Below are positions 1 to 7,848 of a stretch of DNA of 32,129 nt, in pieces. A model generated the notes under the pieces. That model was not told the DNA's origin. It made no database searches and saw nothing but the letters and a program-made list of their open reading frames with translations. Source of the DNA: Rhodocyclaceae bacterium UBA2271 (GTDB taxonomy: Bacteria > Pseudomonadota > Gammaproteobacteria > Burkholderiales > Rhodocyclaceae); assembly GCA_002347405.1 (NCBI GenBank), contig DDXB01000061.1, positions 1 through 32,129 on the forward strand, written 5' to 3'. Position 1 is the first letter of the stretch, and each line of letters starts with the position of its first letter. Both the position numbers and the translations under genes were made by a program.

Positions 1-292
1 CCTTGAGAAGGATGACACCTTCGACCACGCCCTGCAGCGAGGTACGAATATGCTCGACCTCGCGCTCGACCGCCCGCTTTTGCGCCGCACACAGCACCAG
101 GGCGGCTTGCAGTCGGTAGCGCGGCCCAGCTGGTAAGGTATCCATCAGCCCGGCGTCGTCGAGCAACACGGCCAGCCGGGACAGCAGATGAGCACGGTCC
201 GCTTGACGCAACAACAGATCCCAGTCAGCCAGGTTCCAGCCGGGCAATTCCTCCACTGCCAGCAAGGCCTGGTTGAGCAGGTTCCGTTTCAT
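1..292 (-). CDS. Nucleotidyltransferase-family protein, 3' end cut by the window edge
   Basis: Only the first 97 codons are present; the reading frame runs off the left edge. The start ATG overlaps the stop of the HprK-like gene by four bases (ATGA), so the two are probably translationally coupled. The visible part is leucine- and arginine-rich and helical, and ends in VEGVILLK. That fits the start of an LLKG-type motif seen in the uncharacterised nucleotidyltransferase family (PF14907-like) that often accompanies HprK-like kinase and PqqD-like genes in exosortase/EPS loci. The catalytic GS and DxD motifs would lie outside the window, so activity cannot be judged. The assignment rests on the N-terminal pattern and the operon position. 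Confidence 0.65.
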   Translation of the reverse strand, partial: MKRNLLNQALLAVEELPGWNLADWDLLLRQADRAHLLSRLAVLLDDAGLMDTLPAGPRYRLQAALVLCAAQKRAVEREVEHIRTSLQGVVEGVILLK

Positions 293-1206
293 CCCGGAGA
301 CGCCTGTCCGCCCGCCAGCCGGGCAAACACCTCGGCGGCCTCATCCAGCCGGCTATAAGTGAAACTGAAACATGCGCTGGCCTCCACCACCGCAGCGAGC
401 AACTCGAAGCCTTGCTGTCCATGCAGGCTGAAATTGAATGCATTTTCGGCGAGATGGGCCACCGCGCGGGCTTTTGACAACGGCTCCAGTCGGGCCGGCG
501 CGCCAGCAACGAATTGTGGCAGGACCAGCCAGCCGGGTGGCGCGGTTTCGTTGGCGCGCCGCACCGAGTCGGACGGAGGCCGTAAATGGGCGACCGTTCC
601 CTTGACGGTCTCGAAAACGACCGGACTGATTACCGCCTGTGGTGCAAAAGCCCGGATCACCTCGATCGAGGCATTTTTCAGGCTGACCGGTCGGGGTATT
701 GGCGTCAGGGCAAAGGTCGCCGGATCGATCATCGCCAGTTCGTCGGAGAGCAGGCGCCAACCGCGTTGAATCAATCCGGCACACAGGGTGCTCTTTCCCG
801 AGCCCGGCGGGGCGGGCAGAATCAGCGCACGACCGTTACGCTCGACAACGGCAGCATGCAGGATCAGGTGACGGTGACAGTGGGCGGAAATGCACCAGTT
901 GAGGCCCCATTCAAGCATCGGGAAAGCCTGTTTGGCCGGGAGTGGATTGAATGGCGCAAGGCCATCGATGTAAAAAAATACCTGCGGGCTGATCCAGCGA
1001 CGCAGGCCAGCCGGTCGGGCCACGCGGACGTGAAAATCCGCAAAGCCACTTTCTTCCAGCGGGTATTGGCCATAGAGCAGGGCGATGGCATTTTCGACCA
1101 GCGCCAACCTCGTAGAGACACGATTGACAAATGGTCCGGTGCGAATCGGCAGACCCTCACGCAGCCGATTGCGCAGTTCGCTGCGGGGGATATCCCTGAC
1201 AATCAC
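289..1206 (-). CDS. HprK-related kinase A (HPr-rel-A system)
   Basis: This 305-residue protein resembles the C-terminal half of HPr kinase/phosphorylase. A Walker A motif lies at about residues 132-140 (PPGSGKST), preceded by a hydrophobic strand and a histidine-rich stretch (CHRHLILHAAV), and followed by a LLSDELAMI segment that matches the HprK acidic/metal region. Family knowledge: the HPr-rel-A system pairs this kinase with a PqqD-like protein, mostly in PEP-CTERM/exosortase bacteria, and its substrate is not established. The start is a GTG that overlaps the stop of the PqqD-like gene (GTGA) and has no clear Shine-Dalgarno, so coupling is likely. The stop overlaps the nucleotidyltransferase start. 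Cytoplasmic. Confidence 0.85.
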   Translation of the reverse strand: MIVRDIPRSELRNRLREGLPIRTGPFVNRVSTRLALVENAIALLYGQYPLEESGFADFHVRVARPAGLRRWISPQVFFYIDGLAPFNPLPAKQAFPMLEWGLNWCISAHCHRHLILHAAVVERNGRALILPAPPGSGKSTLCAGLIQRGWRLLSDELAMIDPATFALTPIPRPVSLKNASIEVIRAFAPQAVISPVVFETVKGTVAHLRPPSDSVRRANETAPPGWLVLPQFVAGAPARLEPLSKARAVAHLAENAFNFSLHGQQGFELLAAVVEASACFSFTYSRLDEAAEVFARLAGGQASPG

Positions 1207-1580
1207 TGTGCATCAAGCCGGCGTTCGGCGAGTCCGAGGCGACGGAATTGCGGCAGCAGCTCTCGTAATACAGCCATCACCTGACTGGCCGCAGTTTCCG
1301 GAGCGTACCGGGCAAGCATCTGCTCGGCCAATTGATCGAGGGAAAGCGGTTGATCGGCATGGAGCAACACCGCAAACACCACAGCATTGGTTTCATCAAG
1401 AAAGTGGACCGCATCATCGGCACCCGTGTAAACGGCAAACTCCCCGTCCCATTCCCGCCATTCGAGGCGGGCTTGAGCGGGGAGGGTCCAGCGTCCGGCT
1501 ATGTCGTCGGGGTCAGGATCGCTCAGGGCGACTCCGTCAGGTCCAGGTGGTTTCCAGATAGCCGACAATACCCGCACCAC
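1203..1580 (-). CDS. PqqD-family peptide chaperone, HPr-rel-A system
   Basis: A small protein whose core, from about residue 30, reads RWTLPAQARLEWREWDGEFA, then a HFLDETNAVVFAVLL helix and a second helical half. This is the winged-helix layout of PqqD-like proteins placed beside HprK-like kinases (TIGR04353-type). PqqD relatives bind precursor peptides and present them to modifying enzymes. The start is uncertain. The longest frame begins at a GTG at 1580, 44 bases inside the upstream Tat-protein gene, without a Shine-Dalgarno. A CTG at 1526 follows a GGAG just after that gene's stop and would give a more usual length. The 3' end overlaps the kinase start. Operon position makes the Tat-exported protein a natural partner, but that is inference. 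Confidence 0.75.
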   Translation of the reverse strand: MVRVLSAIWKPPGPDGVALSDPDPDDIAGRWTLPAQARLEWREWDGEFAVYTGADDAVHFLDETNAVVFAVLLHADQPLSLDQLAEQMLARYAPETAASQVMAVLRELLPQFRRLGLAERRLDAQ

Positions 1581-2214
1581 ACGGGTTGCTCATGTTAACC
1601 GGCATCGTGGAGTTGGCATACCATTTGATGCCCGCTGTCGGCTCAAAGTAGCCATTATTGGCATATTCAGTCCACATGTTCTTGACCTGGCTGACAGTCA
1701 GGATGCCCGCTGTCCGACCCGTGGCTGCGTTGAGAAAAGCGCACACCAGTGAACGTGAAACAGCATCACCGACATGCGCTTCTGCCGAAATAACCTCCAG
1801 CAGGGTGGCTGTTGCCAGTACGCCCGATGTGGGAGAAAAAACACTGGAAAATTTAGTCGCCGGAATAGTCACCTGCCCATTTTGTAAAACTGCCTCAGGA
1901 TAGTAGCCAGCCGGCCAACTACTAAAATGTTGCTTCTGCTTCCAATATCCCGGGCTCAGCCCGCTTACGCAAACCACCCGGTCGGGGCGACTGAGGTTGA
2001 TGGAGCCAAATGCCGAGGGTGTTGTTGTGCATCCCTTGATGCAAGCACCATTGGTGCTGGCGAACACGGAACGGCTGGCTACCGACATGATGGTTATGGC
2101 ACCTCCGGCAGCACTCAGCTTAAGCACCTTGCGGCGACTCATTCCACCAGCAAGCCGGGCGTCCGACAGCGTGCTGCTGCCAGTATCGTCACGAGAATCG
2201 GTTGGAAATGTCAT
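1537..2214 (-). CDS. Tat-exported hypothetical protein with a GYWK motif, first gene of the HPr-rel-A operon
   Basis: A 225-residue protein that starts at an ATG with a good Shine-Dalgarno (AGGAG, six-base spacing). It has an unusually long polar N-terminus before a twin-arginine motif, SRRKVLK at residues 26-32, followed by a hydrophobic stretch and a probable cleavage near residue 52 (VFA). The mature part contains five cysteines, including CIKGC at about 58-62, and a SPGYWKQKQHFSSW segment near residue 87. That segment resembles the GYWKN..WP motif of many secreted bacterial proteins of unknown function. No enzyme motif is recognised. It directly precedes the PqqD-like and HprK-like genes and overlaps the former, so it may be the substrate of that system. 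It would be exported folded to the periplasm. Confidence 0.75.
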   Translation of the reverse strand: MTFPTDSRDDTGSSTLSDARLAGGMSRRKVLKLSAAGGAITIMSVASRSVFASTNGACIKGCTTTPSAFGSINLSRPDRVVCVSGLSPGYWKQKQHFSSWPAGYYPEAVLQNGQVTIPATKFSSVFSPTSGVLATATLLEVISAEAHVGDAVSRSLVCAFLNAATGRTAGILTVSQVKNMWTEYANNGYFEPTAGIKWYANSTMPVNMSNPCGAGIVGYLETTWT

Positions 2215-2238
2215 GGGTAACTCCTAAGCACCGACCTG

Positions 2239-2268
2239 ATTATAGTAAACGCATCAAAATTATGTGAC
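2239..2268 (-). promoter_or_regulatory. Sigma-70-like promoter for the Tat/HPr-rel-A operon
   Basis: Read on the minus strand, a perfect TATAAT lies at 2244-2239, with GTCACA (four of six matches to TTGACA) at 2268-2263 and an 18-base spacer. The ATG is 25 bases downstream of the -10. It lies in an AT-rich gap in an otherwise GC-rich region. Not tested. Confidence 0.5.
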
Positions 2269-2345
2269 CAGTACCTCACGGTTGCCTGATCAAGTGCCAA
2301 ACATTACACACATTTGCGCTGGATAGTAAGAGGCATATACTTTAG

Positions 2346-2362
2346 TGCAATATTCATGCCAG
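2346..2362 (-). promoter_or_regulatory. Sigma-54 (RpoN) promoter candidate
   Basis: On the minus strand the sequence CTGGCATGAATATTGCA matches the -24/-12 consensus (YTGGCACG-N4-TTGCW) with one mismatch and exact spacing; the invariant GG and GC dinucleotides are both present. A transcript from here would begin near 2335, about 120 bases before the Tat-protein start. RpoN-dependent control of exosortase/PEP-CTERM and EPS genes is known in related bacteria, which makes the match more believable. Confidence 0.6.
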
Positions 2363-2455
2363 TAAAGCTGTAAATTTTAATCTATATAGTTCAATGCGTT
2401 ACGTGTGTCATGATGTATATCGCAGAAAGAGTGTAAAGAAAGTCGACAGCAAACC

Positions 2456-3841
2456 CTACTGAGCACCTTTTCCTCCGAGCACTACACCGACCGTTTCGAA
2501 AAGCACAACCAAGTCAAGCAGCAGCGAGTGGTTCTTGACGTAATAGAGGTCATATTGAAGTTTTTGGGCGGCATCGTCAATTGATGCACCGTAATGGTAG
2601 CGAACCTGAGCCCAACCCGTTACGCCCGGCTTGATACTGTGGCGGACGGCGTAAAAGGGAATTTCCTTGGTGAGCTGGTCCACGAAAAAGGCTCGCTCGG
2701 GGCGCGGCCCCACCATGCTCATTTCACCGATCAGGACGGAATACAGTTGTGGCAGTTCGTCAATGCGCAACTTGCGGATTACCCGGCCGACCCGCGTCGT
2801 ACGGTCGTCATTGGTGGTTGCCCAGCGTGGCTTGCCGTCGGCCTCGGCGTCGCGGCGCATGCTGCGAAACTTGATGACATTGAACAAGCGACCGCTGCGA
2901 CCCACACGTTCCTGCCGATAGAGTATCGGGAAACCATCTTCTAGCACGATCAACACCGCGGTAACGAGCATCACCGGCAAGGCAAGAACCAGCAGGATGG
3001 CAGCGACCACGCAGTCAAAAACACGCTTGATGAAGGTGCGCAACACGCCTTGTCGAAAACCATCACCGAATATCAGCCACCCCGCCTTGAGGGCATCCAG
3101 CCGAATCTGTCCCAGCATGCGCTCGTAATAGCTGGAAATGTCCATGATCGCCACGCCGTACAGGCGGCAATCGAGCAATTCGCGCAAAGGCATTTTGCCA
3201 CCCCGCCGCTCCTTGACCGCCACGACGATTCCATCGACCTTGTGCGCTTTTGCGGTATCGATCAACGACAGGTTTCTTGACAGCACCATGTCCTCAGGGA
3301 CTTCGATTCCGCCAGCTGTCAAGCCGGGATAAAAGCCGACCACCTCTGCGTTTGGATCCTCCTTGTTCAAGGAAGCGGCAATCGTCTTGGCTTCGCTGCC
3401 GACACCAAATATCAGAATGCGGTTGGCGATGATCGTCCGGGTGTTCCGATGCGACGCCTGAACCCGGTAGGTCAGCATGCCGAAGAGTGCCGCCATGCCC
3501 GAGAGCTCAAGGAGCAAACGGTTTGCATCTGCGGAGGGCAGCAGGATAAACAGTACATAGGCCACGGGTATCGACAGGTGCAGCGACAACACCGCCCTGG
3601 CACGGGAGTCCTCAACGGTTCGGTTATGGATGCGCTGGTAAAAGCCGAGCCAGGCGTTGATGCACAGCATGGTCAACGCCAGAATCAGGGCATAGGCGAC
3701 CACCTCACCCAGCTTGACGGGCAGCCCGTTGCCGATCCAGAGCACACCAATCAACACACCGACAAAGACGAAGCCAAAGTCGAAAATGACTTGCAACAGG
3801 GTGTCAGCGTGGAAGATGCGCCCCAGAAGTGTTGATGTCAT
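2456..3841 (-). CDS. PEP-CTERM/XrtA-system sugar transferase (EpsB/WcaJ-like, TIGR03013 type)
   Basis: This 461-residue polyprenyl-phosphate sugar-1-phosphate transferase starts exopolysaccharide repeat-unit assembly by moving a sugar phosphate from a nucleotide sugar onto undecaprenyl phosphate at the inner membrane. The N-terminal half has four predicted membrane segments (to about residue 130), then a Rossmann-like CoA-binding region (RILIFGVGSEAKTIAASL). A further membrane segment (VAAILLVLALPVMLVTAVL) leads into the catalytic domain with LYRQERVGRSGRLFNVIKFRSM, DELPQL, MVGPRPE and KPGVTGWAQV. The YHYGAS..YDLYYVKNHS ending is typical of the exosortase-associated subfamily. The start at 3841 is preferred over upstream ATGs because an AGGA lies seven bases before it and the length then fits the family. 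Confidence 0.88.
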   Translation of the reverse strand: MTSTLLGRIFHADTLLQVIFDFGFVFVGVLIGVLWIGNGLPVKLGEVVAYALILALTMLCINAWLGFYQRIHNRTVEDSRARAVLSLHLSIPVAYVLFILLPSADANRLLLELSGMAALFGMLTYRVQASHRNTRTIIANRILIFGVGSEAKTIAASLNKEDPNAEVVGFYPGLTAGGIEVPEDMVLSRNLSLIDTAKAHKVDGIVVAVKERRGGKMPLRELLDCRLYGVAIMDISSYYERMLGQIRLDALKAGWLIFGDGFRQGVLRTFIKRVFDCVVAAILLVLALPVMLVTAVLIVLEDGFPILYRQERVGRSGRLFNVIKFRSMRRDAEADGKPRWATTNDDRTTRVGRVIRKLRIDELPQLYSVLIGEMSMVGPRPERAFFVDQLTKEIPFYAVRHSIKPGVTGWAQVRYHYGASIDDAAQKLQYDLYYVKNHSLLLDLVVLFETVGVVLGGKGAQ

Positions 3842-3998
3842 ATATGGTCCTTGCTTGATCCGTTGCGCGGCCCTGTGCCGTAGTAGGGCACAGAGGAAGG
3901 AGAGCATCAAGATACGCCCGTCATGATAGCAGACGCACACGGCAATGCCCCGCCACGTTCAGACTACGTCCGCTGCCGACAAAACTTGAAAGCTTTGG

Positions 3999-5219
3999 CT
4001 AAACCCCTTGGCGCAGGGCCTCGGCGACATGCATGCGACTGACTTTGCGTGCCGGCAGCAATGAAGCCAGCAGGGCAGCACAGACGCCGATGCCAAAAGA
4101 CAAACCAACCACTTCCGGCACGACGAGAATGCGTGAAATATAACCCTGATCGGCGTTCGGTGGCGGTGGCATGGGAATGCCGACCGCCGAAATCGCATGT
4201 GCCAGCACGATGCCGAGCACGGCCCCGGCCAGGCTGCCGATAATGCCCAGACACAGGCTTTCGGTGACGATCAACCGGAACACCCGCGCCGAACGGTCGC
4301 CCATCGCCATCATGGTGCCGAATTCACTGACCCGCTCGAAAATGCCGATATTCACGGTATTCGACACACTCAGCAACAACATGGCCAGGATGATGATGAC
4401 GAGGAAGCCGAACTGTTGTTCGTAGAGCGTCACCGTCTGGTTATAGAACTCGTCGAGATCGGTCCAGGTTTTGATCTCGAAGCCATCACCACCCAGATTG
4501 GCACGCAAAAACTCCGCTGCCATCCCTGTGTCGCTGGTGTGCTTGAGCAGCATCACCCCGGTATGCGCGCCCGGCGTCGCCAGCAGTTCCTGCGCGGCGC
4601 CGAGGCTGATGCGCACGATGCGGGCATCGTAATCTTTCGAGAAGGTCTGGAACACGCCGACCAGCTCGAATTCGAGCAGGTTGGCGGCCCCACCGGCCGT
4701 GCTGACCAGCAGGTTTACCGGGTCGCCCGGCTTGAGCTTAAGTGCCTTGGCCACACCGGCGCCGACCATCATTCCGAATTGGTCGGCATCAGTTAGCTGG
4801 CGTCCGGCGATAACGGTGATATAGCTGGCCAGCCTGGCTTCCCGTGCCGGTTCGACGCCCTCGCCAATGATCGACCAGTCGGTGCGGCCGTTGCCGAGCA
4901 GTCCGGAAAACGCCATGCGGAACATCACGTCATCCACGCCCGGCGCTTCCTGCATCTGGCGACGGACTTCCTCGGGATGCTCGATCAGATACTTCTCGGG
5001 ATTTTGGCTGCCGTAAACCCAGAAGCCCTGCCGGGCGATCTGCACATGGCCGGAGTTGGAGCGGATCGTCGCCTCACCGGTTTCGACGATGGTGTCCTCG
5101 ATGAAACCACCGGCAAGAATCAGCGCCATGACGCCAAACAGGATCGAGGCGAGTGTCATTGCCGTGCGGCCGCGATGGCGGAAGATATTGCGCAAAGCCA
5201 GCTTCAGCAGTCCGAACAC
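3999..5219 (-). CDS. ABC transporter permease, FtsX/LolCE/MacB-like (second of pair)
   Basis: A 406-residue inner-membrane permease. It has one N-terminal membrane segment (about residues 18-40), a large periplasmic MacB-type domain, and three C-terminal segments of the FtsX domain; it ends PARKVSRMHVAEALRQGV, the usual FtsX tail. A GTG start at 5219 is chosen because AGGGGGAAAC precedes it, beginning at the stop codon of the upstream permease nine bases away. FtsX-type permeases do not carry solutes in bulk; with an ATPase they perform mechanical work such as lipoprotein or lipid extraction. No ATPase or periplasmic adaptor is adjacent. A LolD-like ATPase and a LolA-like protein sit 7-9 kb away in the window and are possible partners. 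Confidence 0.85.
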   Translation of the reverse strand: MFGLLKLALRNIFRHRGRTAMTLASILFGVMALILAGGFIEDTIVETGEATIRSNSGHVQIARQGFWVYGSQNPEKYLIEHPEEVRRQMQEAPGVDDVMFRMAFSGLLGNGRTDWSIIGEGVEPAREARLASYITVIAGRQLTDADQFGMMVGAGVAKALKLKPGDPVNLLVSTAGGAANLLEFELVGVFQTFSKDYDARIVRISLGAAQELLATPGAHTGVMLLKHTSDTGMAAEFLRANLGGDGFEIKTWTDLDEFYNQTVTLYEQQFGFLVIIILAMLLLSVSNTVNIGIFERVSEFGTMMAMGDRSARVFRLIVTESLCLGIIGSLAGAVLGIVLAHAISAVGIPMPPPPNADQGYISRILVVPEVVGLSFGIGVCAALLASLLPARKVSRMHVAEALRQGV

Positions 5220-5227
5220 GTTTCCCC

Positions 5228-6451
5228 CTACTTGTTGTGGCGGATTGAATCGACGATCACCATCCGCGAGGCCTTCCAGGCCGGCCAGAGGCTGGCCAGT
5301 GTGGTGGTGAAAATCGCGATCAGCAGCGCCTCGATGACGATGGCGGGCGTCAGCAGCACATGGGCGATATAGCCGCGCGTCAGCCCGGGCGGCGGCGGCA
5401 TCTCGATGTGCAGCCAATCGATGCCCACGCCAAACATAAAAGCCAGCGCCAGCCCGCCCAGTCCGCCAATCAGTCCGATCAGGCCGCCTTCCAGCAAAAA
5501 TTGTCCGAGCAGGGCGCGCCGCCGGATGCCCAGCGCCATTGATGTGCCGATCTCGCCGGTACGCTCCATCACGCTCATCATCATGGTGTTGCTGATGCCG
5601 AGCAGGATGATCGCGATGACGATGAAACGCACCACGTCGATCTGCTGCCGCAGCAACTCGACGGCGCGGGTATAAAACTCGGCCAGTTGATCCCAACTGC
5701 GTACCTCGAACTGCTGCGGATCCAGAAGTCCGCGCAGATCCGCCGCGACGTTATCGGTGTTTTTGGTACTGTTAAGATAAACCAGCCAGCTATGGGCTCC
5801 ATTCACCTTGAGCAATTTGCGCGCCGCATCGATATGCACCAGCACCGCGCTGTCGTCGTAGGCCTTGCTGACCGACTCGAAAATTCCCGCCACCCGGGCG
5901 TCGATCGCATTGAGGCCGCCGGTCGGCGTGTCAACGAGCACAACAATGGCATCGCCGGCTTGTGCACCAAGCAAGGTGGCAAGGCCGCGGCCCAGCAGGA
6001 CATCGGACTGATCGGCGGCGCTCAGGCGCTTCCCCTGGATGATGCGCAAGGAACGGTCGCCGGTCAGGTCGCTGGCCGGATTGAAGCCCTCGCCAACAAA
6101 GGAAATGGTCGAGTCACCACGACTCACCAGCCCGGTGAAACCCAGGCGTGGCCCCCAGGAACGCAGGTGGGGCGCGCTCGCCAGCGGCTCGGCCGCAAGA
6201 TCGCCCGGCAGCAGAAAGCTGAATGGGTCGGCCCGGCCGTCCTCATGGTAGTGCGGCCGGGTGACCTGAATGTGGCCGTATTGTGACTCGATGGTCGCTT
6301 CGCGGAAATCGACGAACATCCATTCGATGAAGCCATTGGCCACCACCAGTGCGGCAATGCCGAAGCCGACGGAGAGCGTTGCGATCAGCGAGCGCCGCCA
6401 GTGGCGCAGCAGATTGCGCGTTGCCAGCTTCGCCATTGCCAGGATGATCAC
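5228..6451 (-). CDS. ABC transporter permease, FtsX/LolCE/MacB-like (first of pair)
   Basis: This 407-residue permease is clearly paralogous to the gene that follows: AKLATRNLLRHWRRS aligns with LKLALRNIFRHRGR, and both share GHIQV and EMPPPP/PMPPPP segments. Topology is one N-terminal and three C-terminal membrane helices around a periplasmic domain. The start is a GTG at 6451 with AAAGG about ten bases upstream; an internal ATG at 6436 is a reasonable alternative because it aligns better with the paralogue. The two permeases probably form a heterodimer like LolC/LolE. A 180-base gap with a terminator separates it from the PEP-CTERM gene upstream, so the pair likely has its own promoter, which I could not locate. 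Confidence 0.85.
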   Translation of the reverse strand: MIILAMAKLATRNLLRHWRRSLIATLSVGFGIAALVVANGFIEWMFVDFREATIESQYGHIQVTRPHYHEDGRADPFSFLLPGDLAAEPLASAPHLRSWGPRLGFTGLVSRGDSTISFVGEGFNPASDLTGDRSLRIIQGKRLSAADQSDVLLGRGLATLLGAQAGDAIVVLVDTPTGGLNAIDARVAGIFESVSKAYDDSAVLVHIDAARKLLKVNGAHSWLVYLNSTKNTDNVAADLRGLLDPQQFEVRSWDQLAEFYTRAVELLRQQIDVVRFIVIAIILLGISNTMMMSVMERTGEIGTSMALGIRRRALLGQFLLEGGLIGLIGGLGGLALAFMFGVGIDWLHIEMPPPPGLTRGYIAHVLLTPAIVIEALLIAIFTTTLASLWPAWKASRMVIVDSIRHNK

Positions 6452-6582
6452 CAGGAAACAGCCTTTACGTGAAGGATCTGCGGGGGTACTGCCTGCTGCA
6501 ACTCACGGAATAACTGGCCCGGGCAGCCAGCAGAGCTTGGCCAAGTGTAGCTTAAGCGGCGATTAGGTTTGCCAGAAACAAA

Positions 6583-6604
6583 AACGGCCCCCGCAGGGGC
6601 CGTT
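6583..6604 (-). terminator. Rho-independent terminator after the PEP-CTERM gene
   Basis: A nine-base-pair perfect stem (AACGGCCCC / GGGGCCGTT) with a CGCA loop, followed on the minus strand by TTTTTGTTT. It lies 27 bases past the PEP-CTERM stop codon and should isolate that gene from the permeases. Confidence 0.88.
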
Positions 6605-6631
6605 CTTGGCGTGTCGCGGAAAGCTTGCGAA

Positions 6632-7543
6632 TTACATCGTCTGGCGGCGGCGGGAGATGAAGCCCAGCCCGACAAGTGCCAGCCCCATCAGGCTCAGCAT
6701 CGAGGGCTCGGGAACCTGCCAGGCCATTGCAACATGGATAGTGCTGTCTGAGCCCTCGCGGGTATAAACAGCGATCTGTCCGGGAGCAGGAGCAGAGGCA
6801 GCATCACAGCCAGGATCGCTGGCACTGGTGCAAATCAGGACATCATTGCCAGGAAACAGCGCGTAAGTCAGCGTATACCAGTTACCGTTATATGGGAACG
6901 ACTGCTGAGCAAGTGACAATAAGGTAATGGTGTAGATGTCGTCACACCGCGAACCCATCGGGGCGGGTGATGCACACACACCTGGCTCCTGAGTGTTGAG
7001 GGTCTCCCAGAACCGGATCAAGGTGTTGTGGTTCGGGTCTGTGAACGCATTGATCGTATGACCGGCATCACCAAAGATCCTCAGGTTGGCCGAAATATTG
7101 GCGACCCACAATGGGTCAGGGAAGTTGCCAGTAATGATGCGATTTTCCTGTGTGAGGGTGGAAATAGCCCAGTATTCGCCGGCGTTCCACTGGCCATTGC
7201 CATCCGTGTCACCCAAAAGCATGTTGCCGCTGCTGAAACTGTTGGTGTTGTTGTATGTATTGACGTGGATCGCGCTGGATACACCGCCGGTATCTGTCCA
7301 GCGCATCCCACCGAAGGTATTGGCTGGAGCAAGTGGGCCCGTGGGATTTTCCATCGAGAGAGTGAACGGGAACGGGCTGGCAAATGCAATCGGGTTAACG
7401 TAAGTAGCGCCATCTCCATCAGTGATGGGATTCAGCCATCCAGCGTTCTGACTGAAGAAAAACTCGTTGACCGGAACGGCGTGAGCGAACCCGCTGACGG
7501 CTATGGTGGCGGCCGCAAGTAACATCTTGAATTTAGTTTTCAT
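6632..7543 (-). CDS. PEP-CTERM sorting-domain protein
   Basis: A 303-residue secreted protein. It has a Sec signal peptide (MKTKFKMLLAAATIAVSGFAHA), a mature domain rich in Asn, Thr, Gly and aromatic residues, and a C-terminal PEP-CTERM tail: VPEPS at residues 277-281, a hydrophobic helix, then SRRRQTM. The tail is the recognition site for exosortase (EpsH/XrtA), which cleaves such proteins during export and is linked to exopolysaccharide production. The mature domain matches no family I recognise; it carries four cysteines in two pairs (VCAS..SRCDD and LICTS..GCDA). The start is supported by TAGGAG with seven-base spacing. The gene is monocistronic, with a terminator just downstream. Confidence 0.92.
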   Translation of the reverse strand: MKTKFKMLLAAATIAVSGFAHAVPVNEFFFSQNAGWLNPITDGDGATYVNPIAFASPFPFTLSMENPTGPLAPANTFGGMRWTDTGGVSSAIHVNTYNNTNSFSSGNMLLGDTDGNGQWNAGEYWAISTLTQENRIITGNFPDPLWVANISANLRIFGDAGHTINAFTDPNHNTLIRFWETLNTQEPGVCASPAPMGSRCDDIYTITLLSLAQQSFPYNGNWYTLTYALFPGNDVLICTSASDPGCDAASAPAPGQIAVYTREGSDSTIHVAMAWQVPEPSMLSLMGLALVGLGFISRRRQTM

Positions 7544-7848
7544 CTTTATCTCCTATCGAACCTGAGGTTAAACCATTCGGACCAGTTAGCCGGGGTGCCA
7601 TAACATAAGCAATGATCAGGCCACAAATTATTAATCATTGATAATCAATTAATTAGTAAATTATTTGTGTAACGGCGAAGGCCTGGTGTAAAAAATATCG
7701 ACAGAATTGGTTGTCCATGAGCCAGCAAGCGATCCATTCGGACACTCCCTCCCTCAGAAAGCTTGAATCCTGCGATGATGTCGGGAGCAAACGCTAACGG
7801 GAGGGCATTTCGCCCTATTTCATGCTTGGTTCCAGCGGAGGAGGAGTG
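7544..7848. other. Intergenic region between divergent PEP-CTERM and ATP-grasp genes
   Basis: This 305-base gap has no credible coding frame. It contains an AT-rich block at 7622-7669 with symmetric arms (described separately), a TGGCAC element near 7594-7599 on the minus strand without a matching -12 box, and a short GGGC..GCCC hairpin at about 7803-7815. Promoters for both flanking genes must lie here; I could not identify either with confidence. Confidence 0.6.
7622..7669. repeat. AT-rich inverted-repeat block
   Basis: Outer arms CACAAAT (7622-7628) and ATTTGTG (7663-7669) enclose the near-palindrome ATTGATAATCAAT (7637-7649). The two symmetry centres differ by about 2.5 bases, so this is two overlapping symmetric elements rather than one perfect palindrome. 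Possibly a regulator-binding or DNA-bending site between divergent promoters. Confidence 0.45.

Noticed and set aside
2283..2299. TGGCACTTGATCAGGCA near the Tat gene as a second sigma-54 site
   Set aside because: The -12 box does not align; spacing is one base too long. The site at 2346-2362 is much better.
3941..3958. TGGCGGGGCATTGCC upstream of the sugar transferase as a sigma-54 promoter
   Set aside because: GG-to-GC spacing is one base short and the -24 box is poor.
7579..7600. TGGCAC element upstream of the PEP-CTERM gene as a sigma-54 promoter
   Set aside because: The -24 box is good but the expected -12 position reads CTAAC, lacking the invariant GC.
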